Shown in pieces: positions 10,401 to 19,679 of a DNA stretch of 64,000 nucleotides (position 1 is the first letter of the stretch; each line of letters begins with the position of its first letter). Origin of the DNA: Pythium myriotylum (Eukaryota > Oomycota > Peronosporomycetes > Pythiales > Pythiaceae); NCBI GenBank assembly GCA_023091665.1, contig JALJCQ010000004.1, positions 434,001 to 498,000 of the forward strand, in the 5' to 3' direction. Position numbers and translations under genes: made by a program. The notes below the pieces were generated by a model. The model was not told the origin of the DNA. It saw only the letters and a list, made by a program, of their open reading frames with translations, and made no database searches.

Positions 10401-11953
10401 CCGTGCTAAATGCCGTGAGTATGCTTGTGCTCGACAACGTGTACACACAGGTGGCAGTCGCACTCACGCAGTGGGAGAACCACCGCACTGTGTGGGAATT
10501 TGAGTCGATGCTCGCAACCAAGCTTTTCTGGTTCAAGTTCCTTAATGCGTTCCTATCGCTCTTTTGGGTCGCGTTTGTCGACAAGGACGCGCCTGCTCTG
10601 CGTAAACAGCTTGTTATCATCATGGGTGCGCGACAACTTTGGTACATGACGCAGCGCAGCATCTTGCCGTTAATGGCGGTCGCTCGTGCGTGGCAGAGTG
10701 CCGGTTTCCGACTCGGTTCGATCGATACCAAGAGCTCAAAGAAGACCAAGGCCTCCTGGCTCTCGTTGACCCACGAGTGGTATTTCGCCGAGCTGGTGAG
10801 CGAGAGCGAACCAACACTCGCGAACCAGGCTCCACCGCCCATTGTGCTGCTGCAAGAGCTGATGCAGCCGTCCGACTTTCTCATGGGCAAGCAGATGGAG
10901 GTCGTGCTGCAGTTTGGCTACATCACCATGTTCGTGTCGGTGCTTCCCGTCGCGCCACTGCTGGCACTGGGCAGCGTCGTCGTGAGCACGCGTCTCGATG
11001 TGGCTTGCTGCACGCAGGCCAAGCGACGACCGCCGTTCGAGAGTGAGACCGAGGTCTCGACTTTCATGAGCATCCTTGAGTTCATGAGCTTCGCTGCTGT
11101 GGCCGTCAACTGTGCCGTGCTTTTCTTTACGACCATGGACGACTTCGAGAGCTTGCTTGGCGCCATCGAGCCGAGCTGGCACGCCAATGACACCGAGTCA
11201 CGTGCAGAGACGAGCAGCTTTTACCTCGATAAGCTTTGGGTGCTCCTCGTGCTCGAGCATGCTGTGCTCGGACTTAAAGCGATGCTTTCACTCACAATCG
11301 ATGACGCGGCCGCGTGGGTGCAGAACGACGAGGACCGCGCGGACGACGAGGCCTCGCAGCGCGCGCAGCAGGAGAAGGTGCGCATCGGGCTCGGCGCGCC
11401 ACCGAGCGCTCGCGACAAGAGCTCGCTCGGCGACATGGCGCTGCCTCCACCTCACCTCGACGCCTCGTCCTCTTCCTCTTCTTCCGCCGTGCAGCGCGTG
11501 CTGGCCGACAAGTACGAGCTCGCACTACGCGAACGCGACGCCGCGCTCGAGCGCGAGCGGCTTCTGCAACGCCAGCTCAGCGAGTCCATGCCAATGCGAG
11601 AAAGTCCATCTGTAGCTGCTGAGCAGCTCCGTTCGTCACCGCTATTGCCACCTTCCGGCTCGGCTCCCAGCGGCCGTGCGAGCTGCGCAGTCTGCTGGGC
11701 GCGCCGCGGGCTCTCCGTGGGCGCCGCGCGTCGCTGCCTCGCGTGCCGCGCGAGCCTCTGCGGCGACTGCGACGTGCTCGTGCATCTGGATGATCTCGGG
11801 GTGCGAGAGCCTCGTCACATGCGGGTCACCAACACGGGCTCGGAACGGTTCCAGGCCGTGGAACCAATCCACGAGAACGTTCTCGAGAGGTACACGCGGA
11901 ACGCGCGACTCGTAGAACAGTTCCATGGTCATGGAACCGATATGGACCCATGA
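7451..11953 (+). CDS. ankyrin-repeat / anoctamin (TMEM16)-like membrane protein with C-terminal zinc motif
   Basis: The encoded protein is about 1500 residues. The N-terminal half has ankyrin-type repeats, for example GRTPLLAACMGGQLGVVRLL, the WTPLHWAAYNGNHELCAIL unit and a HAVAAHGQEGIVRLLL unit. The second half has multiple hydrophobic segments in an anoctamin-like arrangement: EKHAFYYAFLLFYTVWLVVL, an ERWKRK loop, FLNAFLSLFWVAF, and further helices. Anoctamins are calcium-dependent scramblases or anion channels; that activity is inferred here from layout only. Near the C-terminus, after a short coiled coil, paired Cys motifs (CAVC, CLAC, CGDC, then His) look like a B-box-type zinc finger. 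ATG 7451 is the first in-frame ATG; the frame is open back to 7388, and a spliced upstream exon is possible. No intron is needed inside. Confidence 0.75.
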   Translation: MDLYEACENGNEERVVEVLVFGEHWHGFHKHHHHVHSSASTSAPPSPVRERDESSRHVRGSVFNAGAHDLNKLAGNLAETAGLLRSPREMLATRGTAGRTPLLAACMGGQLGVVRLLLGESCPVYFTSRTQDETEELLRPLADEFDAFEKSQAATSAATPESHFEVTMVTKDGDTDFVPVATVRFTPSRSIAAQDLLDGVKHVDDFGNTPLQCVCCFGCGTSEKHIDDGLELTRQLLLHGDQPNLPKIADQWTPLHWAAYNGNHELCAILMDPLASLPAHQSAARLGQTQFSIPLLVNSDNLFAADVAGRRGLALAREMQSLRSLADEDRDEYARWRLRLDHIETLRVFTREFLANASSLVRYVSEMNARVPLQLMGNDKKTNTRYRRSKRRRRMFTCADAIRYGQHLLYWMGCFGLEDDVRELLEMKLEMPTEQAGLDASAVEASAFTIVHLRPLYVCSCEENKRQSVLHAVAAHGQEGIVRLLLEQMLFEQRNPETAARMLAAMPTQPQAKLQTKKTTRDARAKTSAAVAPARSPRASKSGDTTDPVPLEETKLDVLPLADVGWRNYRNESPLFLSVLYLRDGVVRAFREFLSPASLRWELANCNVEGSYIHHVTNEAIRRELALVEDTSQRLSCAEYVLLFDGVHKKQFKESVIETMREESVVAPSLKVTRAGHRLTAPSLFGLVKGRCTDYIVVGATDKVLVQHAQALQLKIKHRGSTLRSKYNAATPHLFEPFRSLQRQQVVRDIIEKNINLKKHLAKKNLRAIFPLHDTSGCKNIMRHWVRTDEQRRIFQPFVGNSLSQFLLESRTHQYEMLWPLLTYFGEKHAFYYAFLLFYTVWLVVLAVPGAVCQVLWSVGHAGYVAPLFAIFTSLWATLFVERWKRKRSEIQTNFGNFKRNRSELAPEFYGDFQVEAPDKPVVDTTFPKSLQLVRIYAGIPVLLTMASLAVAIFIGVKLNASSTAILEHVFPWMPTKLSAYVIPVLNAVSMLVLDNVYTQVAVALTQWENHRTVWEFESMLATKLFWFKFLNAFLSLFWVAFVDKDAPALRKQLVIIMGARQLWYMTQRSILPLMAVARAWQSAGFRLGSIDTKSSKKTKASWLSLTHEWYFAELVSESEPTLANQAPPPIVLLQELMQPSDFLMGKQMEVVLQFGYITMFVSVLPVAPLLALGSVVVSTRLDVACCTQAKRRPPFESETEVSTFMSILEFMSFAAVAVNCAVLFFTTMDDFESLLGAIEPSWHANDTESRAETSSFYLDKLWVLLVLEHAVLGLKAMLSLTIDDAAAWVQNDEDRADDEASQRAQQEKVRIGLGAPPSARDKSSLGDMALPPPHLDASSSSSSSAVQRVLADKYELALRERDAALERERLLQRQLSESMPMRESPSVAAEQLRSSPLLPPSGSAPSGRASCAVCWARRGLSVGAARRCLACRASLCGDCDVLVHLDDLGVREPRHMRVTNTGSERFQAVEPIHENVLERYTRNARLVEQFHGHGTDMDP

Positions 11954-12782
11954 GCAGTAATATTGAGCCATGACATTACTGAGACTATTCGACTATTTCC
12001 GATGAGCTCTTGACGAGGGCCACTTGGATCAGTTGAAGGTGATGACGACAATGATCGAGCCTCGCTTCGTCGCGACGGCCGACGCCAACGTCGCCGATGC
12101 GTAGAGCGTCGTGGATGGCGGCGGCAAGGAGCCGACGGCAGCGACGACGAGAGCGCCGCGCATTTCGCTGGCACGATGGGATGAGGCTGGCGAGATCGAT
12201 GCAATGGAGTGGATGGTCACGGACGCGATAGTTCCAGCGAGTGAGACAGAAGAGGACGAGTGCCTTGGAGCGTTTGGCGGCGAGTGGGGTCCGACGCGCG
12301 AGGCGATGAACGCGGCAGATAACCCCATGCAGCTGTTCTTCCTGATGTGTTGTTCCACGCGATGGCGGCCGAGAGCTCGCGCATTGCGGTCGCGTCAATG
12401 GGCAAGCGCGCACTAAGAAACCGTTTATTCATGAAGACGCGTGGGACAAGCAAACGCCTGACGGAGTCGAGAGCGCCGACGACATCGAGCTGCGTCTGCG
12501 CGCCACGTTTGCGAGTAGCTGACCCCATCGAAAACGATGGGCATTCATGAGTCATCGCAACGTCGGCGTGGAAAAGCTTCTCCAATGCTCTAGGGGAATG
12601 AGATGCGAACTGACTAAAGGCTTGGTCGGCCTGTACCTCGAGAGCCTGCTTGAGAGAACGAAACTCGTGCTAGAGAGCTCACTCTCACATTGGGCCCCCT
12701 CGCCGCGAACCTCCGAACTACTTAGTGCAAAACACACTGCGATTACAGGAACGAATGCATCGGCAAGAAAGAGTTCGATTGT
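11954..12782. other. 829-bp region between convergent genes, ambiguous ORFs
   Basis: This region lies between the 3' ends of the anoctamin-like gene and the methyltransferase gene. Overlapping ORFs of 60-140 codons exist on both strands (12029-12413 and 12217-12585 minus, 12111-12416 plus). None shows a recognised motif, so no gene is called. Confidence 0.4.
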
Positions 12783-13895
12783 TTAGCCCTCGAGTGCGCG
12801 GTTCTGGGCGAGAAAGTACTCGCGCATGACCTGAATGTCGGCGGGCGCGGTGCGGCAGCAGCCGCCGAAGACGCGCGCGCCGGCGTCGTACCACTTGGGC
12901 AGGAACTCGTGCCACGGCGTCGAGCCGTTGTGGGCGAGCTCGGACGGCAGCCACTTCTTGTTGACGGCGTCCCAGCCTTCGCCGCTGTTAGGGTACGCGA
13001 GCTTGACGCTTTCGCTGTCGAACGACCGCAGCAGGCTCTCGACGTGCTGCGGCGCCGAGCAGTTGACGCCCACGGCGAGCACCTGCGAGGGGCGCTCAAG
13101 CTGCTGGAGCAGTGCCGTGAGCCCCGAGATGTCGTCGCCGTTGTTCAGCTTCTGGCCGTCGCGACAGGCCACCGCGATCATCACGCGCGCGGCTGGGAAC
13201 TCGTTGACGAGCTGCACGAAAGCCGCGACCTCGTCGAGGCACGGGATCGTCTCGCAGATGATAAAGTCGACGTCCGGGTTCTTGACGAAGACCGAGAAGC
13301 GCGGGCGGTGCCACGCCGCGAGCTCTTCGACCGTCTTGCCGTAGTCGCCGCGGTATTCCTACAGACACAAGAGTCGTCAAATGAGCACGGTGTCTTTTCC
13401 CACCACAACAACAGAAGAGGCGACGCGACGTACGGATCCGTCAGCGAGCGCGGCGCCGTAGCAGCCGAGACTGCCGGCCACGAGCGGCTTGATGCGCTTG
13501 TTGACGGCGTCCTGTTGCAGCGTCGCCCAGACTTGCTCTCGCGCCACGGCGGCGAGCTCGACGCTCTTGTTGTAAAAGGGCTCCATCTCTTGGTTCGTCG
13601 AGGCCGCGCCTTCGCGCTGGAAGCCTTCGAGCGAGGCCTGGTAGCTCGCGGTCGTGGACGCGTCGGCGCCCGCGAGGTAGTAGTTCTTGTGCACCGTGGA
13701 GACGACGTCCTGCACGTGCTGGTACTTGTCGAGCAGCAGCGCGGCCGACCAGAGACAGGTCTCGCTCAGATCCACGCGCGGGTCTTTCTCGAGCTCGGTG
13801 GCCTGGCCGCCGTCGAGCAGCAGCACGCGCTCGGCGAGCGCTTCGGCCGCGCGGCCCTGGAGCAGCAGCGCGCGCGTGTCGAGCGTCGAGGTCAT
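12783..13895 (-). CDS. homocysteine S-methyltransferase
   Basis: Exon 1 is 13895-13434 and exon 2 is 13358-12783. The 75-bp intron (GTACGT..CTGTAG) falls between codons, giving 345 residues. Family hallmarks are the LLLDGGQATELE N-terminal loop, FIICETIPC near 187-194, GVNC at 251-254 and GGCCRT at 319-324. Cys254, Cys321 and Cys322 match the zinc-binding residues of the Pfam S-methyl_trans family that activate homocysteine. The enzyme should transfer a methyl group from S-methylmethionine or AdoMet to homocysteine to form methionine in the cytosol. No cobalamin or folate domain is present, so it is the small single-domain type. The start was chosen as the first ATG right before conserved sequence; an upstream frame extension exists but lacks support. 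Confidence 0.9.
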
Positions 13896-14180
13896 GGCGG
13901 CGGCGAGGAAGCAGAAGTGAGCGATTGGCTCCGGGGCACGGCCAATGGTCTCCACGCATGGAGCCCACGTAAGAGAGCTGCATGGGACATTCCCATGTCC
14001 CTCGAGAGAGTGACGTTGAGGACGTTTGCGCAATGGTAGACTCCGGTTCAGCATCAGAATCAGAAGACGCACCGGAACAAGCGAGAGGAAAGGAGTGATG
14101 GTCGGATTTAAGAGGAACACTGGCACGCGACCTTTCAAGATCCAAGATCCAATTGACCCGACAGACACTTCAGGAGAACC

Positions 14181-16421
14181 ATGGCGCCTCGGCGTCTGCC
14201 CGTGCGCGTGCAGCTGCTCGTGGACGTCGCGCTCGTCGTGCTCTTCCTCGCTCTCGACGCACGCGACCTCGTCTTCAAGACGCGCTGGCTCGGCCCCGAG
14301 GACTCGTTCTCGTTCTCGGCCACGACGCGCACGTTGCGTCTCGACCGCAAGCCGCTCACGACGGCGGCGATCGACGCGGCGTCTGCGCGGTCGAGACAGC
14401 TCTCAGGATGGCCCTCGTTCCTGCAAAAGTGCAAGAGTCTCCACGCTCTCCAGCGAGCAGACGATCTGCCGTCGTTCGCGCACGTCGTGGCCAGAGGCTG
14501 CGAACTTGGTCGCCGAGGCCGCAAGCATACAGTCGATGAGCTCGTGCTTTCGAGCAGCGCGCGCGTCGACTCGATTGCATGGGCCGCGTGCAAGATGCTC
14601 TACCACCACCGCAAGCCGCCTGTATGCCATTCGCCCGTCGTGCGGTTCTTTGGCCATCGGTACAATATGGACGACAAGCCATCGCTAGTTCGCGTAGATC
14701 ACTCCTCGGGAGTCGTCACAGGAGTCCCAAGTGTCGAGGTTCCAGGAGCATATTCGGCCTTGCCGGGCTCAGACGCCGAGATGGAGATTATCGAGTTGCT
14801 CAATGTGATTGGTAAGAGTTCCCCAATCAGCCGAACTGTCTGTGTTGAAGGCTTTGCTCCGACGCGAGGACCAGGCTTCTACACCGCCACACTCTTTGGC
14901 TGCGCGAGCCCGACGTCCAACCATAGCTCTTTCGCCGGCCACTTGGCATCTAGCTTCGAGCAGTTCCACCAGGACAAGGCATGGCTCACGGCTGACATGC
15001 TCCACATTTCGGGCATGACCTACATGATCCGCGAGAATCGACGCAGCGTGTTTGAGCTCCAAGGCTCGTCGAGCGACGGATCGCTGACGCTAGAACATCA
15101 CACACTGCTGAACTTCTCATCTTCGGGAGCGCTCTATGTCATCGCGACGGGAATCAACTTTGTGCTGCTGTTCGTCCATATTTACAGCGCCACAGAGATC
15201 ATGAAGTTGATGATATGGCCAATCTGGAAGTCGCTCGCCTCCAAAGATAATGTCGTCTCGCGAGCGAATAGCAAAGCTGCCTTCACAGCCGAGGACTGCC
15301 AGGCAGTACTCACAGCCTCACTCTACCGCAGCAAACCCGTCGTGCTGTTAATCGTCGTGTCCGATGTTCTCCACTGGATGATCGTTGGACCCACTGGAGT
15401 CATTCTGTCGGAGTATGGTGTCCCCAGCGGAGCCAGACTCCACGCCGTTCTTTCAGTGTTCCGTTTCTGGGTGCTGGTGCTGCTCGTCCTTCATTCGCTC
15501 TGGGACACATTCGTTGCGTGGTTTGAAAAGCGAGCGTTTGCGATTGTGCATGGGACATACATCACCATCGGTGAGGTGGCGATGATTACAGGCATCGTCG
15601 GGTTTTTACGGCGAGCGGCGCTCGTCTCACTCCACAACGACAAGAATAATCTCGAAGGTCAGAAACTCATCGATGAGACATCATTTGTAGGAAGAGTGGC
15701 CGTGTCGAATGCGTTTCCGGAACACCACGACTCTCTGCAGAACACGAGCGCAGCCGTTGTCTCGCTGACGTATATGCCTCTTGTTGTCTCCATCATTTGG
15801 AGTCTCGTGTCTATCAGCTGCTTCGTCTCGGTGCGATATGTGTACTTCAAGTTTCGCGATCCAGACTCTTCCAAGCACCACTCGAGGTATTTGGTGAACC
15901 GCCCATCCGCCAAGTTCATGGTGAAGCCTGAGCCCGATACGGACATAATTGGATCTCCAATCGGCGATACCGCCCCTCCTACTGCCCCTGGAGTCACTCG
16001 TCAGGGCAGCCCCAAGCGTCCGGCCTCAGACATGGCTGGAGAGGGCATCATGCCTACTGGCAGCCACGAGTTCGCGTTGCGGCTCCCTTTGGAAAAGGTG
16101 GTCGATGTGCCCATCCGAGCTCGAAGTCTCGTGCGCAATGGCTGGAAAATGGAGAAGAAGATCGGCCACCAGATCTTCTTACGTCCACCCCAGTACCTCG
16201 AGCATGGTATCATTCTACAGGGTGGGTGTCTGAAGACGCGATTCGGCTTCACCGATATCGTCCATCCGTACCTGCGTGCCGGCAACCACGTGATGCCTGA
16301 CGATGAAGGCTCCCACCGGTCGTCGTCCTCGGGCTCGTCGAGCCCACGTCGGTCCAGCTCATCTGACAAGCTGCAGAGCGACAATCACACGCTTCGACTT
16401 CCTCTTGTGCCTTTGCGTTGA
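14181..16421 (+). CDS. multi-pass membrane protein, unknown family
   Basis: This intronless ORF of 746 residues begins with an uncleaved anchor or signal segment (about residues 9-27). A long extracytoplasmic-type region with several Cys follows (30-310). Then come about five hydrophobic helices between residues 313 and 555, including ALYVIATGINFVLLFVHIY, VVLLIVVSDVLHWMIV and FRFWVLVLLVLHSLWDTFV. The C-terminal tail (about 560-746) is hydrophilic and ends in a Ser-rich stretch. I recognise no family. The layout (large luminal or extracellular N-terminal domain, helix bundle, cytoplasmic tail) would suit a receptor or sensor, but this is speculation. Confidence 0.7.
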   Translation: MAPRRLPVRVQLLVDVALVVLFLALDARDLVFKTRWLGPEDSFSFSATTRTLRLDRKPLTTAAIDAASARSRQLSGWPSFLQKCKSLHALQRADDLPSFAHVVARGCELGRRGRKHTVDELVLSSSARVDSIAWAACKMLYHHRKPPVCHSPVVRFFGHRYNMDDKPSLVRVDHSSGVVTGVPSVEVPGAYSALPGSDAEMEIIELLNVIGKSSPISRTVCVEGFAPTRGPGFYTATLFGCASPTSNHSSFAGHLASSFEQFHQDKAWLTADMLHISGMTYMIRENRRSVFELQGSSSDGSLTLEHHTLLNFSSSGALYVIATGINFVLLFVHIYSATEIMKLMIWPIWKSLASKDNVVSRANSKAAFTAEDCQAVLTASLYRSKPVVLLIVVSDVLHWMIVGPTGVILSEYGVPSGARLHAVLSVFRFWVLVLLVLHSLWDTFVAWFEKRAFAIVHGTYITIGEVAMITGIVGFLRRAALVSLHNDKNNLEGQKLIDETSFVGRVAVSNAFPEHHDSLQNTSAAVVSLTYMPLVVSIIWSLVSISCFVSVRYVYFKFRDPDSSKHHSRYLVNRPSAKFMVKPEPDTDIIGSPIGDTAPPTAPGVTRQGSPKRPASDMAGEGIMPTGSHEFALRLPLEKVVDVPIRARSLVRNGWKMEKKIGHQIFLRPPQYLEHGIILQGGCLKTRFGFTDIVHPYLRAGNHVMPDDEGSHRSSSSGSSSPRRSSSSDKLQSDNHTLRLPLVPLR

Positions 16422-16531
16422 GGATGTCCAGTTAATCGACAGCAACGGGCACATTGTTCATTTCATCCTAGGTGCAAAATGCACTTCTACACACACAAAC
16501 TACTACTACTTCTTCTTTCCCTAGTTTCACT

Positions 16532-17941
16532 CTAGACGGTGTCGTAAGACGACTTCTCCAGTTCGGGCTCTCGCGTCTCGCTGTGACGCGGCGTGCCGAG
16601 CGACTGCAGGTCGCCCGTGTGCGGCGAGAAGAGTCCAGCCAGCTCGAGGGCATCTTCCTCATTCTCAGTATCGGCCGTGTTCTTGAGGTACGCGAAGGCT
16701 GCAACGCCCAGCAGCGACAAAGGCACGCCCAGATCCGTCACCAACCACATCGTACGCGCGCCGTAGTGCTCGTAGAAGTAGCCACCGATGAGCGTGCCTG
16801 CTCCGCGACCAGCACCGTTCTGGATGGCGTTCAACAGACCCATCATGGTGCCTTCGGCGCCCTTGGGCGACGCCGCGTACATGTACTGCGTGCAGGCGGC
16901 CCAGGCGATGCCGAACGTGAGTCCATGGAGGAACTCGAACGGGATGGCGCTCCAGGCGTTGGTCATGAAGGCGTAGTACGTGATACGAAGAGCGTAGCCG
17001 GCAATGGAAAGCAGCAACACACCGACAACGCCGAGGCGATCGATGATCTTCTGCGAGAAGAAGAAGGCTGGCAGCTCCGAGGTGGTCTCACACATGATGG
17101 CGATGCCGATGATCTGTGGGTTCTGACCCGAGAGATTGTAGAGGTTGAGCGTGAGGAAGCTCGAGAGCACACCGAACATGAGGCCCATGAGGAAGACGAC
17201 GCCCATGAGCACGAGCACGTCGGTCTTGTGCCAGAGAGCGTTCATGGCCTCCGAGAAGGACGACTTGCGTTCGAGCGGTTTGCGCTTGGTGCCGTCCACG
17301 TCTTGGATGTCTTCGTGGTGTTCCTCTTCCGGGTGGCTCAGCACGGGGATCTGGCGCAGCACGAAGAGCGAGGCGAGCGAGAAGGCGAGCGAGATGTTGA
17401 AGGCCCAGGCGATACCGCCAACGGCGACGACCACACCAGCCACGTAGGCGCCGGCGCCGTAGCCGACTGCACCGAAGAGCCGCTGCTTGCCGTACTCACC
17501 GCCGTACTTGGTGATCATGTCGAGGATGGCGTGGTCGAGCAGCGAGCCCGAGGGCGCCATTTGGAAGTTGCCCACGAGCATGAGCGCGGCCGCGAGCGTG
17601 AAGTCGGTCGTGAGGTGCACGGCGAAGAGCAGCAATGCGCCCGTGGCGATGCTCATGATGTGGATGGACCGGTGGAGATGGTACTTGTCGGCGAGCGCGC
17701 ACCAGAACGGCGGCCCCACGATGGACGTGAGCGCCGGCAGCGTCTGCAGCACGCCGATCTGGAACTTGGAGAACTGCGCCGAGTGCTCGAAGAAGACCGG
17801 GAGGTAGTTGAGCAGCGACGACACGCCCATGTTGAAGACCGTGTACATGGCCTTGGGCGCCCAGAGCGGGTCGCCCAGGCACGTGGACGGCGCCGTGGGT
17901 TTGACGGGCGAGTGGAGCAGCGGCTGCGTGGGCTTGGCCAT
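16532..17941 (-). CDS. MFS transporter (MFS_1-like / LacY-type), copy 1
   Basis: The protein is 469 residues from the ATG at 17941 (start MAKPTQPLL); the frame continues upstream, but the first transmembrane helix lies just after this Met. About 12 hydrophobic helices are visible, with a cytoplasmic charged loop between helices 6 and 7 (HPEEEHHEDIQDVDGTKRK). Conserved blocks shared with the next gene include GDPLWAPKAMYT, GPPFWCALADKYH, DHAILDM and KYGGEYGKQRLFGAVGYG. The GPPFWCALADK block resembles the family's helix 2-3 signature. Substrate is unknown; related families carry sugars or nucleosides with protons. It is tandem with the downstream paralogue on the same strand, 322 bp apart. Confidence 0.82.
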   Translation of the reverse strand: MAKPTQPLLHSPVKPTAPSTCLGDPLWAPKAMYTVFNMGVSSLLNYLPVFFEHSAQFSKFQIGVLQTLPALTSIVGPPFWCALADKYHLHRSIHIMSIATGALLLFAVHLTTDFTLAAALMLVGNFQMAPSGSLLDHAILDMITKYGGEYGKQRLFGAVGYGAGAYVAGVVVAVGGIAWAFNISLAFSLASLFVLRQIPVLSHPEEEHHEDIQDVDGTKRKPLERKSSFSEAMNALWHKTDVLVLMGVVFLMGLMFGVLSSFLTLNLYNLSGQNPQIIGIAIMCETTSELPAFFFSQKIIDRLGVVGVLLLSIAGYALRITYYAFMTNAWSAIPFEFLHGLTFGIAWAACTQYMYAASPKGAEGTMMGLLNAIQNGAGRGAGTLIGGYFYEHYGARTMWLVTDLGVPLSLLGVAAFAYLKNTADTENEEDALELAGLFSPHTGDLQSLGTPRHSETREPELEKSSYDTV

Positions 17942-18263
17942 GGCGAGACGAGGAAAAAGGCGCACTGCCGTTTTCCTCCGCACGGCCGTGGAGCCCACGC
18001 GCTCCCGGCGGGCCAAATTTTCGCCATCCAGCAGATCCGCAGCAAGCAGATCGCGCCGGAGTCGGTGGCCAGTGCGATGGTTCTGCTTGGTCGGGCGTGG
18101 GACCATCCCACTCCACTCGAGCCAGCGCCGAGTCTCAGAGGCGGCAAGTGACTGGAGAGGGGAGGATGCCAAGGTCTCCATTAATAGTTGTTGAAGGTGG
18201 CTCCCATACAAAAAACAAGTACGATTGATGCATCCACTGTTGGAAAATTTCGGGCCCAGGCTC
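17942..18263. other. spacer between tandem MFS genes
   Basis: These 322 bp contain the promoter of copy 1 and the 3' end of copy 2. No further gene is seen. Confidence 0.5.
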
Positions 18264-19679
18264 TCAGACCGTGTCGTAGGACTTGAGCTCCTCCTCCTTC
18301 TGCTTGGCCTGCTCGTAGCGCGGCGTGCCGAGCGCCTGTGGGTCGGCCGTGTGCGGGGAGAGCATGGCGGCGAGCTCCAGCACCTCGTTCTCCTTCTGCA
18401 CGTCGCCCTGGTTCTTGAGGTACGCGAAGGCTGCCACGCCCAGCAGCGACAAAGGCACGCCCAGATCCGTCACCAGCCACATCGTGCGCGCGCCGTAGTG
18501 CTCGTAGAAGTAGCCGCCGACGAGTGTGCCGGCGCCACGACCAGCACCGTTCTGGATGGCGTTCAACAGACCCATCATGGTGCCTTCGGCGCCCTTGGGT
18601 GATGCTGCGTACATGTACTGCGCACACGCAGCCCACGCGAGACCAAAGGTGACGCCGTGCAGGAACTCGAAAGGGATGGCGCTCCAGGCGTTGGTCATGA
18701 AGGCGTAGTACGTGATGCGGAGAGCGTAGCCCGAGATGGACACCAAGAGCACGCCGACGACGCCGAGGCGATCGATGATCTTTTGCGAGAAGAAGAAAGC
18801 CGGGAGTTCGGATGTGGTCTCGCACATGATGGCGATGCCGATGATCTGCGGGTTGTTGTTGGAGATGTTGTAGAGGTTGAGCGTGAGGAAGCTCGAGAGC
18901 ACGCCGTACATGAGGCCCATGAGGAAGACGACGCCCATGAGCACGAGCACGTCGGTCTTCTGCAGCAGCGCACTCATGGCGGACGAGAACGATGGCTTGC
19001 GCTCAAGCGGCTTCTTCGTGCTGTCTTCATGCTCCACTTCGTCGTGGGAGTGGGAGAGCACGGGGATCTGCTGCAGCACCAGCACGGAGAGGAACGAGAA
19101 GGTCAACGACAAGTTGAAGGCCCACGAGATCCCACCAGCCGCGACGACCAGACCAGCAAGGTACGCGCCGAGCCCGTAGCCCACAGCGCCGAAGAGGCGC
19201 TGCTTGCCGTACTCGCCGCCGTACTTGGAGATCATGTCGAGAATCGCGTGATCAAGCAACGCGCCACCGGGCGACGCAACGAAGTTGGCCAGCAAGATAA
19301 GCGAGAGTGCGAGGTAGAAGCTCGTCGTGAAGTGGATCGCGAAGATCAGCAGCGCGCCCGTGACAATGCTGGTGATGTGAATGGGTCGATGGATATGGTA
19401 CTTGTCCGCGATCGCGCACCAGAACGGCGGACCCACAATGGCGCAGATGCACGGCAGCGCCTGCAGCAGACCGATCTGGAACTTGGTGAACTGCGCCGTG
19501 TGCTCGTAGTAGACGGCCATGTAGTTGATGTAGGCCGACGCGCCGATGTTGCTGATGGTGTACATGGCCTTGGGCGCCCAGAGCGGATCGCCGAAGACCT
19601 TGGTGGGCGCATTGGCCTTCTCTTTGACGGGCGACGACGCCAGCAGCGGCTTGGTGTCCGAGGCGGCGGAGGCGGCCAT
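18264..19679 (-). CDS. MFS transporter (MFS_1-like / LacY-type), copy 2
   Basis: This encodes 471 residues from the ATG at 19679 (MAASAASDTKPLL). It is closely similar to copy 1 along the whole length: same GDPLWAPKAMYT entry, KYGGEYGKQRLFGAVGYG block, near-identical helices 8-12 and the same SYDTV end. It differs mainly in the N-terminus, the central loop and helices 3-6. The two are a tandem duplication with diverged variable regions and strongly conserved C-terminal halves. The shared C-terminal SYDTV could be a short sorting or PDZ-type tail (inference). It is divergently arranged with the UFD1-UBX gene. Confidence 0.82.
   Translation of the reverse strand: MAASAASDTKPLLASSPVKEKANAPTKVFGDPLWAPKAMYTISNIGASAYINYMAVYYEHTAQFTKFQIGLLQALPCICAIVGPPFWCAIADKYHIHRPIHITSIVTGALLIFAIHFTTSFYLALSLILLANFVASPGGALLDHAILDMISKYGGEYGKQRLFGAVGYGLGAYLAGLVVAAGGISWAFNLSLTFSFLSVLVLQQIPVLSHSHDEVEHEDSTKKPLERKPSFSSAMSALLQKTDVLVLMGVVFLMGLMYGVLSSFLTLNLYNISNNNPQIIGIAIMCETTSELPAFFFSQKIIDRLGVVGVLLVSISGYALRITYYAFMTNAWSAIPFEFLHGVTFGLAWAACAQYMYAASPKGAEGTMMGLLNAIQNGAGRGAGTLVGGYFYEHYGARTMWLVTDLGVPLSLLGVAAFAYLKNQGDVQKENEVLELAAMLSPHTADPQALGTPRYEQAKQKEEELKSYDTV

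Noticed and set aside
12029..12585. ORFs on both strands between the anoctamin-like and methyltransferase genes
   Set aside because: No motif, no clear codon signature, and they overlap each other; left as unannotated spacer.
12909..14039. 376-codon plus-strand ORF over the methyltransferase
   Set aside because: Antisense of a gene with all zinc-ligand motifs.
16472..18151. 559-codon plus-strand ORF over MFS copy 1
   Set aside because: Arg/Glu/His-rich antisense frame; the minus strand has 12 helices. The similar ORF at 18657-19790 was rejected for the same reason.
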